Positions 1 to 12,729 of a DNA stretch of 64,000 nucleotides are shown here, piece by piece. The notes below the pieces were generated by a model. The model was given only the letters and a program-made list of their open reading frames with translations, searched no databases and was not told the DNA's origin. The stretch's first letter is position 1; the number at the start of each line of letters is the position of its first letter. A program made the position numbers and the translations under genes. Source of the DNA: Ooceraea biroi (Eukaryota; Arthropoda; Insecta; Hymenoptera; Formicidae); contig NC_039507.1 of assembly GCF_003672135.1 (NCBI RefSeq), positions 13,880,278 through 13,944,277 on the forward strand, read 5' to 3'.

Positions 1-1
1 G

Positions 2-1546
2 CCCAACGAGTTCGTGCGAATAGTCGAATTGCCCGAGTTAAAGAAAAATGCGTGTTTGATAACAACATTTAATGATTCGGAAATATTTAATAGATGCTCC
101 GCCTATTCTAAGTTACTTAGGGTCGTTGCCTACTGTCGGCGTTTTCGACCGGCCAATACATATTCCGGCGCGTTAAGTCCGAAAAAAGTCGACGAAGTCA
201 AGGTACGAGTATTACAATCCGCTCAGGCCACTCGATATTCCGATGACATCAAACGACTTAGAGATAGGAATTGCGCGGTTAAGAGTAGAATCGCCAATTT
301 GGATCCGTTCTTTGACGACGATGGTTTAATCCGAGTCGGAGGGCGTCTTCAAAAATCAAGCTTGTCTTTTGCAAGGAAGCATCCAGTTTTGCTTCCAAGT
401 CGGCACAGCTTAACTGACCGGATCATTCGCGAAATCCACGAAACACATCATCACTCCAGCATTCAGACGACCTTGTATATTCTGCGGCAAAGATTTTGGC
501 TAGTGGACGGTAGGGGTCAAGTACGACGAGTCATCCGTAAGTACGTCCGCTGTTTCTGTTTTGACGCCGACACAGTTAAATATAAAATGGGAAATCTCCC
601 ATCGGCGCGCGTACGCGAAGCGGCGCCATTCACAAACACCGGCATAGATTCCTGCGGTCCCTTCTTTATTAAGGAAAAGAAATATCGCAACCGAACGCGA
701 ATCAAGGTGTACGTATGCGTTTTCGTATGTATGTCCATAAAGGCAGTGCACCTTGAGATTGTTAGTGATCTAACTTCTAAGGGATTTATCGCGGCATTAA
801 GACGATTCGCTGCGAGGAGAGGACTGCCGGAGCACATCTACTCGGATAACGGGACGAATTTCGTAGGCGCGAACAATCAGCGAAAAGAAATGTATGCGCT
901 GTTCAATTCCGAAAAACACAAAGAGCTGATAAGTAGGTTTGCGAGCAAGCATCGTATCACGTGGCACTTCATACCACTCGTAGCACCACATTTCGGGGGT
1001 CTCTGGGAGTCCACAGTTAAACTTTTTAAACACCATTTTAAGCGTGTTGTAGGAGACTCGTTGTTTACGTTCGAGGAGCTAAATACATTTGCCATTGAAG
1101 TTGAGGGTATCCTGAATTCCAGACCTATCACTTCCCTCTCATCCGATCCGAATGACTTACAAGCGTTGTCTCCTGCCCATTATTTAATCGGCAAGCCGCT
1201 AACCACCCTTCCGGAGGGCGAGCTGTTGCATGTTCCAGCGAACCGGCTGTCCACCTGGCAGCACATCACTAAAGTACGGCAAGACTTTTGAAAACGCTGG
1301 AATCTGGAATACCTGAATGGGCTTCAACAACGTAACACGTGGATCACGTACGGACCGAAGATCGATATCGGAATCGTCGTACTCATAAAGGACAGAAACC
1401 TGCCGTGCAATCAATGGGTGCTAGGCAGGATTGTGCGGACGCATCCCGGCGAGGACGGGATAGTACGAACCGCTACCGTTAAGACTGCAAGCGGAGAATT
1501 GAAGAGAGCAACAAGATATCTCTGCCCCCTGTCGATCGAACAATAG
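2..1546 (+). pseudogene. BEL/Pao retrotransposon pol, integrase and DUF5641-type C-terminus
   Basis: This is the C-terminal part of a BEL/Pao polyprotein, which inserts the element's cDNA into the genome. The frame is already open at the left edge, so protease and reverse transcriptase lie outside the window. An HHCC-type zinc region (HETHHHSS ... CFCF) is followed by an integrase core: D in GIDSCGPF, D in YSDNGTNFVGA and E in GGLWESTVK, at about residues 211, 277 and 330 counted from base 14. A TGA at 1289-1291 interrupts the frame where this family has a conserved tryptophan (QDF*KRW). Downstream the same frame continues with DUF5641-like text to a TAG at 1544-1546. One nonsense change is therefore the only visible break here. 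The LTR follows 237 bases later. Confidence 0.9.
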
Positions 1547-1783
1547 CGACGCGACGCGTTGTACTAGCGTTCCTTAAAATTATTATGTAAGAAATACGTT
1601 GTCGCGACAACGAAATGCGTGGTAAGCCAACAGGCTACATTCTTAGCAAGCGAATAGCTCGTGTTGATAAGCGTTCATGCCGTACTGACTCAGGGTAAAA
1701 CACCCCTAGGCGTGTCGAGTACACAGACACGTACATACACATAGCTAGCAAAAGTTGATCGATTCCTCTCAACGGGGGGAGGA

Positions 1784-2405
1784 TGTAATGACACGAGCGA
1801 TCAACCGTCGTGCACGACGTATGCGAACGATGCGAATTGATTTATTACAATCAATTAACAATTCTAACAATAAGAGATCCGATCAGCTCGGCCACGTTGA
1901 AGGTACATATATGCGTGTATAACGCGAAGCTATCGGAAGCGGCATCGATCAAAGCCATCCGCGGCGTCGTGGCTTTTAAGGCTCGCCGCTGTTTTCGTCG
2001 GTCCGCGGTTTCTAAGGCTCACCGTTGCTATCGTCAGTTCGCGGCTCTTTGGATCCAAGCGAGCCAATAAGGAATCGGTTTCGGGCATGGTGGCGGGGCT
2101 TGGATCGCTAACGCGAGTTCGGTAGTCCGCCAGTCTTGATGCGATAGTCCTGCAGGACGCGTTGACGTGGTCGAGCAATCGAGATACGACATTAGCGCAG
2201 TAATCGAGACACGTTGCGTACCGACTCAGGGTCGAACATCCCCCTAGGCGTCGTCGAGTACGCGCATAGGCATAAAGTCACGAGCCTTATAAAGGTGTAC
2301 GCGTTTGTGAGTGGCCCATTGTCACGCAAAATAAATACAGTTAACAAAAAGACGAAACCGTAGTGAGTGAATCATTCGTACCCACGTTGCTGATTATCAT
2401 TACCA
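1784..2405 (+). repeat. 3' LTR of the BEL/Pao element
   Basis: The LTR starts directly after a purine tract (gggggaggat, about 1775-1784) with TGTAATGA and ends with TCATTACCA, an imperfect inverted match. It holds a TATAAA-like box near 2287 and an AATAAA near 2331. The 5' LTR is outside the window, so the target-site duplication cannot be checked. The right boundary is uncertain by about 15 bases, because the next element's inverted repeat resembles the LTR end. Confidence 0.75.
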
Positions 2406-4072
2406 GGATGAACGACGTGCACGTGACGAGGCTTTTATCAAGCTTTGGAGTGCTTGATTTACGTGAATCCCCTTACCTCTCACGATTCGGAGTGCTTGAT
2501 TAGCTTGAGTCCCCTTGTCTCTCACAATTGTTTATAAACATACATATTACAAAAGATGTTCAAAGACATTTCCATTTTCTTGAATACATAAATGAGATTC
2601 TTTGCTCACAACGGCTAACAGTTTCTAGTGATACGGCCCGTGGTATGTTTGTACAAGTAGTTTCGATTCTCTGAATCATGTCTTCTCGAGTTGTGATTGA
2701 CATTTAAAAACTGTCGTGTACGAGCGCGAACCCACAACTCGAGAAGATATGACTCAGAGAATTGAAACTGCTTGTACAAACATACCACGGCACAGTGGTC
2801 CAGGAGACACGAAAAAGTGGCCAAAAGTCCGACTTAAGATAATTTTGATTTGAATTGTACACTTACGTACTAATATAACGTTTTCGAGATCGCTGATTAT
2901 GAATATAATATTGAAATCATGAAAATCCAAATGGCGGATTCAAAATGGTAGGTCACAATAAAAAAATGAATTGAATTTGCTCAAAATAGTTCATCACTTT
3001 CTAAAAAATTTATTTGTACTATATGATGTTGATACAATGCGATGCATCGACTTATATGATATTTTTGTTGTAATAAAGATTATTATTTTGAAAATACGCC
3101 TGCGATTGGCCAATTGACGGTGCTGATAGGTAGCCGCGGCGGCGTTCTATTTCTGCTATAAGTTTTTAACCAAGCTTCTATAATTTTTTAACCATGCAAA
3201 TATAGGCAGAAATATGAAATACTTTTTTCTCAGTGCGATTTCCTGTGTCACGCGTGGGGCATCGCTGCGTGCGACATGGGAAATTGCATGAACCACAAAC
3301 GCCAATCATGGCGTATGCACTGGGTTTTCACGGAATTTCTTGATCAAATCTGAAAACGAGCAAATTTGAGCAAGCTAGGATTGTAGTATATTCCATAAAC
3401 TTCACATTGGTGTTTCAAAAATATTTTTTTGAAGTGGAGTTTTCTGGAGTAATCAAACGATAGCAGCAACATTACTAAAAATTACGCAATTCACGAGTAA
3501 AGCATCTTATTTATTAAATTAGTGTGCATATTTTTTTAACTTTTTCTTTCTTCCAATGAAGTTTCTACATGAATGTGTAAAACAAAATAAAAAATGCTTA
3601 TAAAAATACTTTATAAAACTGATAACGAACTGCAACAACATAAGCTTTCTAACGAAACAGTAATTCCTATTTTCGTATTCGAACACACACCAATGGAACA
3701 ATAATTAATTATTATGCGTAAAAATTGTTTTATATGTTTATTAATATGTTTAGATGATATACAGTTTTTTCCCCACCTCTGTAATTGACTTTTGGCCACT
3801 TTTTCGAGTCTCCTGGACCACTGTGCACGGGCCGTATTACTAGAAACTGTTAGCCGTTGAGAGCAAAGAACCGCATTTATGTGTTCAAGAAAATGGAAAC
3901 GTCTTTGAACATCTTTTGTAATATATTTATAAAAACTCGTGAGAGGCAAGGAGACTCAAACTAATCAAGCACCCCGAATCGTGAAAGATAAGGGGATTCA
4001 CGTAAATCAAGCACTCCAAAGCTTAATGAAAGCCTCGTCACGTGAACGTCGTTCATCCTGGATAATGATAAG
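2406..4072. mobile_element. Non-autonomous DNA element with about 250-bp terminal inverted repeats
   Basis: The segment 2406-2640 plus 2792-2832 is the reverse complement of about 3786-4072. The arms begin with GGATGAACGACG and carry two tandem copies of a roughly 43-bp motif (gtgagaggcaagg ... taatcaagc). The interior has no credible coding sequence, so this is a non-autonomous element. The left arm is interrupted by a smaller palindrome. I do not recognise the superfamily. Confidence 0.75.
2634..2793. mobile_element. Small palindromic MITE nested in the left arm of the 2.4-kb element
   Basis: CCGTGGTATGTTTGTACAAG at about 2637 is mirrored by CTTGTACAAACATACCACGG ending near 2790, giving arms of about 65 bp around a short spacer. 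The equivalent place in the right arm (3822-3830) reads straight through, so this was inserted after the larger element formed. Confidence 0.7.
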
Positions 4073-4084
4073 CACGGCAAAATG

Positions 4085-5600
4085 CGTGTCAATCAGTCTG
4101 GAGCTGGGTGACTATCAAACAGAATCAGTCCAGGACAGGATAACGGATAGGAACAACATACACGCAGCACACGCACACACACACACACACAGAGGTGGAA
4201 GGTGGTTTGGAGTCACAAAATACGCACACTTTATGGGGATGGAAGCTGTTTGCTTAATTATAAAATATTATAATTTGGAACGCTGTAACTCACTGAAAAA
4301 TTATCCAATTACAAAAAACAAAAAACCATTGTATTTGCCTCATTGTCAGATACAACTTCTATTTTGACAAAAAAATCGACTTTCATTTAAAAAAATGGCC
4401 GCCATGATAAAATTTCTAAAGTGGCGCCATCTACAATTAAAGTGATAATATCATCATCTTGCCTCCTCGAAGCCATACAACTTTTGTTTGAAACATTTTT
4501 CTCTGAAACGACGTCATATCGAAATATTTGATTGACAAATATAAAATGGGACATCCTGTGTATCTATACCTATAAATCATAATTACATTAAAAAAAAGCA
4601 AAATAATTAAAATAGCCTCTTATTCGTTTCAAATAGCCTCCGTTTTAATAAATCACAATCTTGTTGTATTGTCAAGTAATTTTAAAATAAAAATTATATT
4701 AATAGTGGTTGTATGATACTTAGCAGATGTTTAAACAAGCACGTAGTAAAGAATATGTGGAAATCGCTTCCATTTTAGATGTTTTGAAAATTGTTTATCC
4801 AAATTTTTCCTTAGCTGACTCAAATAGTCCCTCCTCATAATTGATACAGTACCGGCCAAAAGTATATCACCTTTTTGATTCTTGATGATACCTTTTGTTA
4901 AAGATACTTGAATACGTCCAAATGTTATAGTACATATCTGACAAATGGTGCATTATAGGTTGTGAGGTTACATAGAGTATATTACGTATTTTCGATAATT
5001 TATTGATTTTGCCAAAATCGCATTTTCGCCAAGTTGCTCAAAAAACCAAAAAGTTATATATTTTTGATTGGTACTGTATATATATGAAATAAACTTGATT
5101 TTTTCAGATATTTTATCGCTTTTAACGATAACTGTCAGATGTGCAACCACATTCTTTAATGCATTATTAGATACATCTTGAATAATGCAACTGCGTGTGT
5201 GAGGTGGTGGAAAATAATATACATGTACTTTTTTGTCATTTTCTTAACACAACATATAATATAATTTTATTTTTATTTATTATTTGCATTGTTCATTTAC
5301 AAAACGATGGTTCGTAATAGTGTATCTTTCAAGTAATGTATCTTTATCAAGATTGAACTTAAAAGAATTGGAGCACAAGAATATCCATGCGAGATAAATC
5401 TTGTATTATCGCGTTCAATTTTAATTTCGTTTATATATTACAAATACTTGCAGATTTGATAAAACTATATAATAAAAATATATAAATATAAATCATTATG
5501 AATAGCATCGCGTTCTTCAACTATAGACGAATCTAAATTGTTGTATTAATGAAAATAAAATACTAAAATTATTGAAATAAAAACTCTCAAAACAACATCT
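4085..5600. other. AT-rich non-coding DNA with a (CA)n tract and one mariner-type end
   Basis: No credible gene is visible. There is a CA microsatellite at about 4168-4190. A lone transposon end (tgggacatcctgtgta, about 4545-4560) resembles the right ends of the CAGGGTG mariner-type elements elsewhere in the window, but I found no matching left end. Confidence 0.5.
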
Positions 5601-5607
5601 AAACTTA

Positions 5608-5613
5608 TTTATT
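5608..5613 (-). promoter_or_regulatory. Candidate polyadenylation signal of the LIM gene
   Basis: AATAAA on the minus strand lies 123 bases downstream of the LIM stop codon. The sequence is AT-rich, so a chance match is possible. Confidence 0.4.
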
Positions 5614-5735
5614 CAATATATTTTCTGTTTGAGAAGAAATTTAATCTTCTTTAAAAAAATTCTACTTAGAATCATATATAAATCTGTCTAAAGTTTAATG
5701 ATAATACGTAAATGAGAAAAGAATAAGTCGGAAGA

Positions 5736-5919
5736 TCAAAAACTACTTGAGATCGCAATTACTGACGAATTTGTAGAATTGTTGAAGTTCGCCGTTGTCC
5801 ATCTATTTTTGTGCGGATCTATGCCAAAACCCTCGTCGTAATTTCCCCGTGTGATGAAAAGCTGCTTAAAGTGTGGAATACAATACAGCTTGCCGTTGTT
5901 CAGGGTAAAGGAGTCCATC
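5736..5919 (-). CDS. LIM domain protein (LIMA1/EPLIN type), last coding exon
   Basis: This exon encodes the second zinc finger of a LIM domain and the C-terminus. The acceptor is gaacag|g (AG at 5921-5920), leaving one base before ATG GAC TCC. With AG from the exon at 24858 this restores an arginine codon. The text NGKLYCIPHFKQLF supplies the last zinc ligands (C-x2-H), and KQLF..RGNYDEGFG..PHK is the signature that follows the LIM domain in LIMA1/EPLIN and XIRP2 proteins of the actin cytoskeleton. After it comes a short Ser/Asn-rich tail and a TGA at 5738-5736. Actin binding is inferred from the family. The exact insect orthologue name is not certain. Confidence 0.92.
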
Positions 5920-6850
5920 CTGTTCAAACATATAATATTATATCATAATAATAATTTTAAGAAATGTGCATTCTCGACTTTGCAAAGTAAATAATAAGAT
6001 TCTACGAATTAAAATAACAATGTTACTTATTTATGTACAGGGAAATATTAATTATAGATTTAATTTAACAAAATAACTTGATTGCTTTATTTCCGTTTCT
6101 ATTAGACCAATTTAAATTATTCTATTTCAGTGTTCAGAAGGACTTACAAAGTGATTCTAATACATTTTTTACAAGTTTGTTTTCCTCGAAATCACTTTCA
6201 TTTCATTTAAATACATTTAAATAGACTTTGTATTAATTCTTAATACACAGTTTTGCATTACCAGTGAGGATTTTTTTAACAGACGCTATTTCAAATTCAG
6301 ATGTTAAATTTCATATATTTCTTGATATTGTACAAAGTTTTGTGTTTACATTTTGCTAAAAATATTTGGACTTACCGGTCAATCCAATATTTAGAGAAAT
6401 CCTTATAATGCCATATAGAAATGAAATGTTATTATGATTAAATTGAACCAATTTTTTGCGTTTTATAAAGATTGAAGTGTATCATATCTTTATTTATAGT
6501 ACTATAAGAATCAGTATAAGAAACTATTACTATCTTTCAAGTATTTACTATCATGTATTATTATAGTAACGAAAAAAAAATTAAAATAATCAAGAGACAC
6601 GGTAGTGTCTCGCGCCAATCTTAATTTACAGATAGACATAATGTTGTGATGGCACAGCAGTTGTGTACTGAACTTTCCGAATAAAAATCATCCGTGACAT
6701 CATATGTCTGAATGGTTAATTAAAACACTTCGAGAAAAATTGGATGTATTATATATTTACATAACATAATAGTATAAATAAAATGGTTTAAAAATCAAAA
6801 TTGGTGATGTAACTAAATGTGCTATTGTGCAATATGATGATAATTCCTTG
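5920..6850. other. AT-rich intron DNA, no gene seen
   Basis: This is the 5'-splice-distal end of the 18.9-kb LIM intron. Apart from a short hairpin at about 6597-6616 (gacacggtagtgtc), I see nothing structured. Confidence 0.6.
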
Positions 6851-9720
6851 CACGTCATAAAGGCTGCAAGGCTCGATCGAGGCCGGTGAACCGCGATGTA
6901 CGACATGTATAAGAAAGAGAGATTTTTCATTCAATGTATGTGCTGCCACGATACTTTTGTATTCGAGTGGTCTTGCGAGATCAGTGTGTCGATTTATAAT
7001 TGCAAGATAATGTATAGCGACTCGTCTGTTTCATCGTGGGATTATTGATTGCTCTGCTGAAAGATTCTTTTCGAAGGAAAGAAAATCCCGATAAAGAGCG
7101 TGGATTCATCGAGGGACCACAGAGCACGCTAGGTCGTATTGATCTCACGTATTTAATTTTGCGGTATCACCCTGAACCGCACGGCTTTTGAATGAATTAT
7201 CCGAAGTATTCTGACTTCTAAAGTTCCTTTAATTTCCTATGTTCATGGTCATGGGAGACCTCGTGATTGAGTCGCCGTCACCTGGAGGAGAACCTGCAAA
7301 ACGAGCTTGGTGTCAAGGACGCTAGCTGTCGATGGAATGATGAGTGTCAAACTGATCAGAAAATTACTTCTCCGAGAAGAGCGGACGTTGCTACTGTTGG
7401 TGAATTGAATTTGAATTGAAGTTCCCGCGCGGTGGTTCCGCGCTGGATCGCGGACGGCGCGAGATCGCGCTAGCGGAAGACGAAGTTAAGGCAATGGCCA
7501 ATTAGTATGTAACAAATGGGCCAATGAAATGTCAGGACTCGTTTGCTCGTTTTGTTGTTTGCTTTTGTTAAAGATCCTTTGACGAGAGGCCTATCTCGAA
7601 GAGGGAAAGGATGGTCACCTCCGAAGAACTTGTGGACGGACGTAAAGGCTGCTCACTCTCGCGGTTTTTGACCGGGGTTTTCCCACGAGGCCTTGTGCGA
7701 ATACCGGGGCAGGGACTTGGGGCTCCTCGTGAAAGGACGCAGGGTCCCCGGAAGTTCCTCTCTCCCCTCCCGGGTCCGAAGATGGAAGGAAACGGACGGC
7801 AGCTAGCAGCGAACGAGCTTGACGGTGGCCCTCGTCCGGTAACCTGCTGTGGGAATCCAGGGTAGGACAAGTAAAGGTGTCTCGAAAGCACTGCCCCTAC
7901 GAAACTATTGGGACGACAGTCTTGCAAGGAGGGGGAGGGGATAGTGTTGTGTCCGGGGATAGCCCCGTATTGTAGAGCTACCCAGTATACCCGGCGACTG
8001 CCGATCGTCCAGCTGATCGTCAGCCAAGAGATGTACTGTCTCCTGAAGACGAAGAAACAGAAAGAAAAGAGAGAGTTGAGGTGACGCCTTGATGGTGATA
8101 AGATGTGTTTCTGTGTGTATCGGTTTGAGTTAAGCTGTGTATTGTTGTTGCAAGCTATACTAAAGAGCTTCTTTATGAAACGCGAGTTTCTTTTTCCGCT
8201 AGTGAGTGCTCATGTGTGTGCTGTGTGTGGAAGACGTCCGGACAACAATATTTTGATTATCATGGCGATAGTTTATCCTGTATGGAATTTTAAGTGGCAC
8301 CTACACGATGTTCCGCAATCCGATCCATTGTTGGATTCGATAGAGTTGCGTTGGCGACTTAAGGTATTGAAGAGAGGCTGCGGAAGCAAAAAACATGGGT
8401 TAATGAATGCGTCATGGTCAGTTGATCACATCCTTGTCTTGACAGCGATATTACTGTGTGAAATAAACGCTCGTTGTTATTGTTAAGTATATCGTGTATA
8501 TAGCGACTATGCACCTACGGCATGACAGCCAGTTACCAGAAGAGAAACAACCCTCGAACAAACACAGTCCTGACGAAAAACAAGAAAAATATATCATATC
8601 ACTGATAGTGGGTGATTTTGAGAAAAACAAAAGTCACAAGCAAGAAAGAAGAAGTCTCAGCAGGATAAAAGCCCACAGCGCGAAGATCTCAACACTCATT
8701 CCGGCGTTCTCCTCGAGCAAAGGAAAATCTATCTTGGAATACCATTGCTTTACGACGCGATGTGTCATATACGGACAAGATCTAAGCAACCAGCAGCCCA
8801 GCAACGGCCACCAGCATCAGTAGCAGCTACAGCTATTTCGGGAGCAGTAGATCCTGCAGCAGCCAGCGTCGTCGACGTTCAGGTCCCGGCGACGTCAACA
8901 ATAGCTGATGACAGCAGAGCAGCAGCCATCAGCAGCAGCAGAACTCAGGAGCTGCCTTTGCTAACGGTGCCAGCAACGAGCCCAGTGGATCGATGAGTCC
9001 GACATCTTCCTCCCCATCGCAGCCTAATCAGTTCGTTCCATGCTCCAAAAGAAGAAGACCTGTATCCAATTGAGGGAATGAAAGCTGACGCCGCTAGACA
9101 TCCCTTCACCGCGGATGACATGCCTCCTCGACTTGACTCACCTAGCGAGCCTAAGACCATTAGCCGAGGTATCCAGGGAAATTGGAGCTCCGAGAGCGAA
9201 GACGACCAATCGCTACCGACCATTCAGAAGTAGTGGGGATCCATCCTGGTTCTTAAGAAAGCCTCGCCTTAGCTTTAGCAACTGCGAACGCAGACAATAA
9301 CCGATGTTTCGCAACGCGCCGCAAGGCGTACGTTATAACAGCCACAAAAACATCATTATTAAAGTGCACGTGAGAGCATAGGCGTAGCTGCGCGCTCACG
9401 TCGCACGTTAAGTCAAACTCACGATCGGTATAAGAGGAGTGAATTCTACGAATCACATCTCACTAGTCCCACAGTGTATTTCGAACGTTCCGTTCTCCTC
9501 TGGTCTCTCTAGTCGCACGCGAAATTCTACTCCTCTACCAATTTTTTCTATTGAGTTAGTGGGATTTTGAACCGCCGCTGAGTCACGTTCGTTTTTGGTT
9601 GTAGTATTTTGTTAAATATTACAACCTACTGCCGTACCTGGCGCCCAACATTGAGATTGTTGTACAATACATTACAGTTGAGTCCCGTTAGTACTGAACG
9701 AGGTGGGTGCTGAAGTTCTC
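6850..9720 (+). other. GC-richer unassigned segment, possibly decayed retroelement
   Basis: Base composition rises sharply against AT-rich flanks. I do not recognise a gene. Visible items: a CpG-rich patch (about 7420-7480); AATAAACGCTCG near 8461; a CAG-rich stretch (8800-8945); and a short open frame at about 9079-9234 with Ser/Glu/Asp-rich text (GNWSSESEDDQSL). There is also TGGCGCCCAACA at about 9648, which is like a tRNA primer-binding site of LTR retroelements. A TATA-like cggtataagagg lies near 9426. Together these fit LTR and gag remnants, but no paired LTR was found and an intronic host regulatory island is equally possible. Confidence 0.35.
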
Positions 9721-10375
9721 GCGATACATCACAACAGCTAATTGTATACTACAATAATGATTATTCTCTTATTACTTTCTGAGAAATTGCAAAGAACAGT
9801 GATATATTACATCTAAATCCAGTCTTATAAATTGTACATCATCATCATTTTTATTCTCTTTATATGTCACTGCCTCAAAAACTTAATGGCAATTTTTGTA
9901 ATCGTGTTTGTAATGTTTCGTTAGTTACAAGATTACAAACCAATTATTTTTTTATGATGTGTTGTTTTCTGATGAATCGATTTATTAATTTTAATTTACA
10001 ATAATTGTTAATCGCAAATTCCATGCGGATTCTTTTAGCAAGATTTAAATACTTTGTATTAAGAATTAGCTTTATTAAACTAAATGTGCATCATTCTTTT
10101 CGATGACTTATCATCATCTCTCAGATAGCTGCATTATACTACTCTCATAAAATACTCGAATTTTATTGGCGAAGAACTGGACCAGATAATTTTTAAGGCC
10201 AGATGACTTTATTCTAAAGAATAAAAGTGTAGACTATTGGAATTCAGTGATCAAAATAAGTGAACATCAGGTACAAGATCGGATGAATATGATAGATGGG
10301 ACCTCAGCCCAGTTGCAATAATTTTCATTGGGTCTACAATGAAACGTATAGTCTGGCATTGTCGTGTTGGAATAT

Positions 10376-10829
10376 GGTAATTATGCATTATAGGGGAGTC
10401 AGCTCCGATGACCTTGACCTTGACATATGTTGTCAACAGTACCCTCGCTGTTTAATAAATTATATGTTTGTATAAATTAAATCATTTGTTTAATGAATAA
10501 AGCCTCGGACACATACGCTCGTTAATGTTAGGCGACAGTTGAGTGCTCGTTTTCATCCCGCTTCGCGGGAGCGATATCCACATAAAATAAATAACAAAAC
10601 TTTGGAGTGGCCAAAAGTACTGCGTGGAAGTTACAATATAGAATCTTGCTTTGCGTAGAACCTCGCTTGCTGAAAACACATGCACTATTAAACTTCTTTT
10701 GTTAATAACTTTTTAATAAACAACGAGCGCCGGCTAAAACCTTTTGAAGGTCACTCAGGAAGGTCACCTGTATAATATATGTCAAGGTCAAGGTCATCGA
10801 AGCTGACTCCCCTATAATGCATAATTACC
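10376..10829. mobile_element. CCTTGAC-family MITE
   Basis: The end ggtaattatgcattatagg at 10376 is matched inversely by ataatgcataattacc ending at 10829. Both are followed inward by gggagtcagct and gaccttgaccttgacata. The interior carries cggacacatacgctcg, also seen in a nested MITE at 29.8 kb. It belongs to the family repeated at 22.5, 29.3, 31.5, 41.4 and 56.7 kb. Confidence 0.8.
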
Positions 10830-11560
10830 TGGGATACAATATCTTTTCTATTGCGCAATTAGCCTACGCTTTATAGAGATTGGAGAGAATTCGCGCAACT
10901 TTTCGCGCGAATTGTACGGTTGTCTGCGTAATGGCATTCACGAAACTAACGCGACAATGGCGCCAGATAGTCAGTGATGCCAGAAAGAAGTCGCGGCCGA
11001 TATACGCATACATAAAGAAAGCACGTACGTGTGCACTCGGAGTTTTAGCCAGCTTGTTATTGCGCCTCCCTGACGCTTGCGCCCGTTACAGCACTGTTAC
11101 ACAGTTAGAAAGTATCGTACTAAAAATGTCAACTTATCTAAATACTGAAAATATTAACGTATTACTCTAATCAAGAAATAGCAGATATGCATTTTATGTT
11201 GTGCTAATGACAATGCTTCAGCTACGCAATGTCTGTACGCGGAAAAATTTCCTCATCGAAGAGTTCTCTCATACCCTCTCATATATTGTTTAAAAATCTT
11301 CACAAACGTTTTTGTGAATCAGGTGAATTTGGAACTCGCCATCGAGATTTCGGCCTAGATCAGTATTAACTCCCATAATGGAGATGTACAACTTAAGGGC
11401 AATAGAGGAAAATTCCGGACTGATGTAAGAAAGGTATCCAATGCCGTTGGAGTCAACGTTTCTTTTGTTTGGAGAACGCTTCATGAACAGTTATTTTATC
11501 TATACCATATCCAACGAGTGCAAGCACTCACTTCACCGGACTATTAAGCAAGAATACAAT
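10830..11560. other. No supported gene
   Basis: A 96-codon open stretch at 10880-11170 has no recognisable domain and no coding context, so I do not call it a gene. The segment from 11180 to 11560 may contain the boundary where the copia element at higher coordinates was truncated. Confidence 0.4.
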
Positions 11561-11589
11561 ATTTGCACTAGCTACTCGGAAAATATGCA

Positions 11590-12665
11590 TTGAATTTTAT
11601 GAACGACATCTCTCGAGATAATCACTTTTGTGGATTATACAACCTGTAATTGTTCGTGTTGGCTAGATATCTAACCAAAATTAGCTTTTGTGCCTTTTTG
11701 TCCCACTTCTCAGTTGTTTGGGGATATGAGTAAAAGCTTCCGATCCGAACACTCTGATATGATCAAGACGTGGTTTCTTATTTGTCCAGGCTTCATTGGT
11801 TATATTGTATATGGCGTTATTACGTTATGCCATTACTGCTAGCAGCTGGCATCCGATTCAAGATGTAGCATGCTGTGTTCACCGCTTCAGCCCATAACTT
11901 TGTTAGCAAATTCTTGGCATGCAGCATGATTCATGCACTCTCCACCAGAGACCTGTTGTCTCTTTCCGCTCGTTCGTTCTGCTCGAGCGTGAAAGGAGCT
12001 GTTGTCTCAAGATTAATTCCTTTTGCACTCAAATATCTCAACGTCATTTCATTACAATACTCTTTTCCATTTTCCATTATCTGCGCGTAAAGACTTCACA
12101 CGTCTTTGAAACTTGTTTTCAACGATATTGATGTAATCCTTGGGTTCATCCAAAACATTCGCCTTGTGTTTAATGAAATAAACAGTTCGCTATCATTCTT
12201 GAAACTTACAAAATAGCTTGAGCCTCCAATTGATTATTGAGACATTTTTCCATAGATATTGCTGTGAATTAATTCTCCAGGCAGCGGTTTATTACGTGTA
12301 CTCAATTTAAAAGGGTGTCTATGTAACATGGACGGTAGTCTATACATAGACTATGTTGCTTACCTGGCATGCCTCATAAACTCGTCCTCTCTTGCATTGT
12401 CTAAAAGCGATTCACTGATCAAACCATTCTTGTGCATCTGATGAACATATTTGTAATTTACATGTCCAAGGCGTTCAAGCCAACGCTTCATGCTCGTCGT
12501 GGCCACCAGACACGCATAACTACTCTTTCGTACCTTGAGAAGCATGTAGAAAAGATTATTATCACGTTTTATACCGCGCGTCATCAATTGGTTATGTAAG
12601 AGCAGTTCTACAAAATTATCTCTGAAGATCGCCTTATAGTTTCTGCTCATGCAGGCTCCAACTCT
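11590..12665 (-). pseudogene. Ty1/copia pol remnant: GAG-pre-integrase and integrase
   Basis: Read on the minus strand, 12650-12360 gives the GAG-pre-integrase region (W-LERLGHVNYKYVHQMHKN). The stretch 12010-11710 gives integrase C-terminal text: NERAERDNRSLVESA, then LWAEAVNTACYILNR, then RIGSFYSYP in a shifted frame. At about 11660-11590 a fragment like NNYRLYNPQ follows. Several frameshifts and stops are visible. Reverse transcriptase and RNase H are missing, so the element was truncated on its 3' side, which is unusual for an LTR element and implies deletion. Confidence 0.85.
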
Positions 12666-12729
12666 GAGAAAAGATTTTTATTTAGGCCTGGCACGTACAG
12701 CACGTCCTCTAATTAATCTACCATCAATC

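Noticed and set aside
4141..4200. CA microsatellite as a possible CRISPR-like or regulatory array
   Set aside because: It is a simple dinucleotide run without spacers. No CRISPR array exists in the window.
8103..8486. 127-codon frame in the GC-rich island
   Set aside because: No domain, no upstream context and varied composition; not enough to call a gene.
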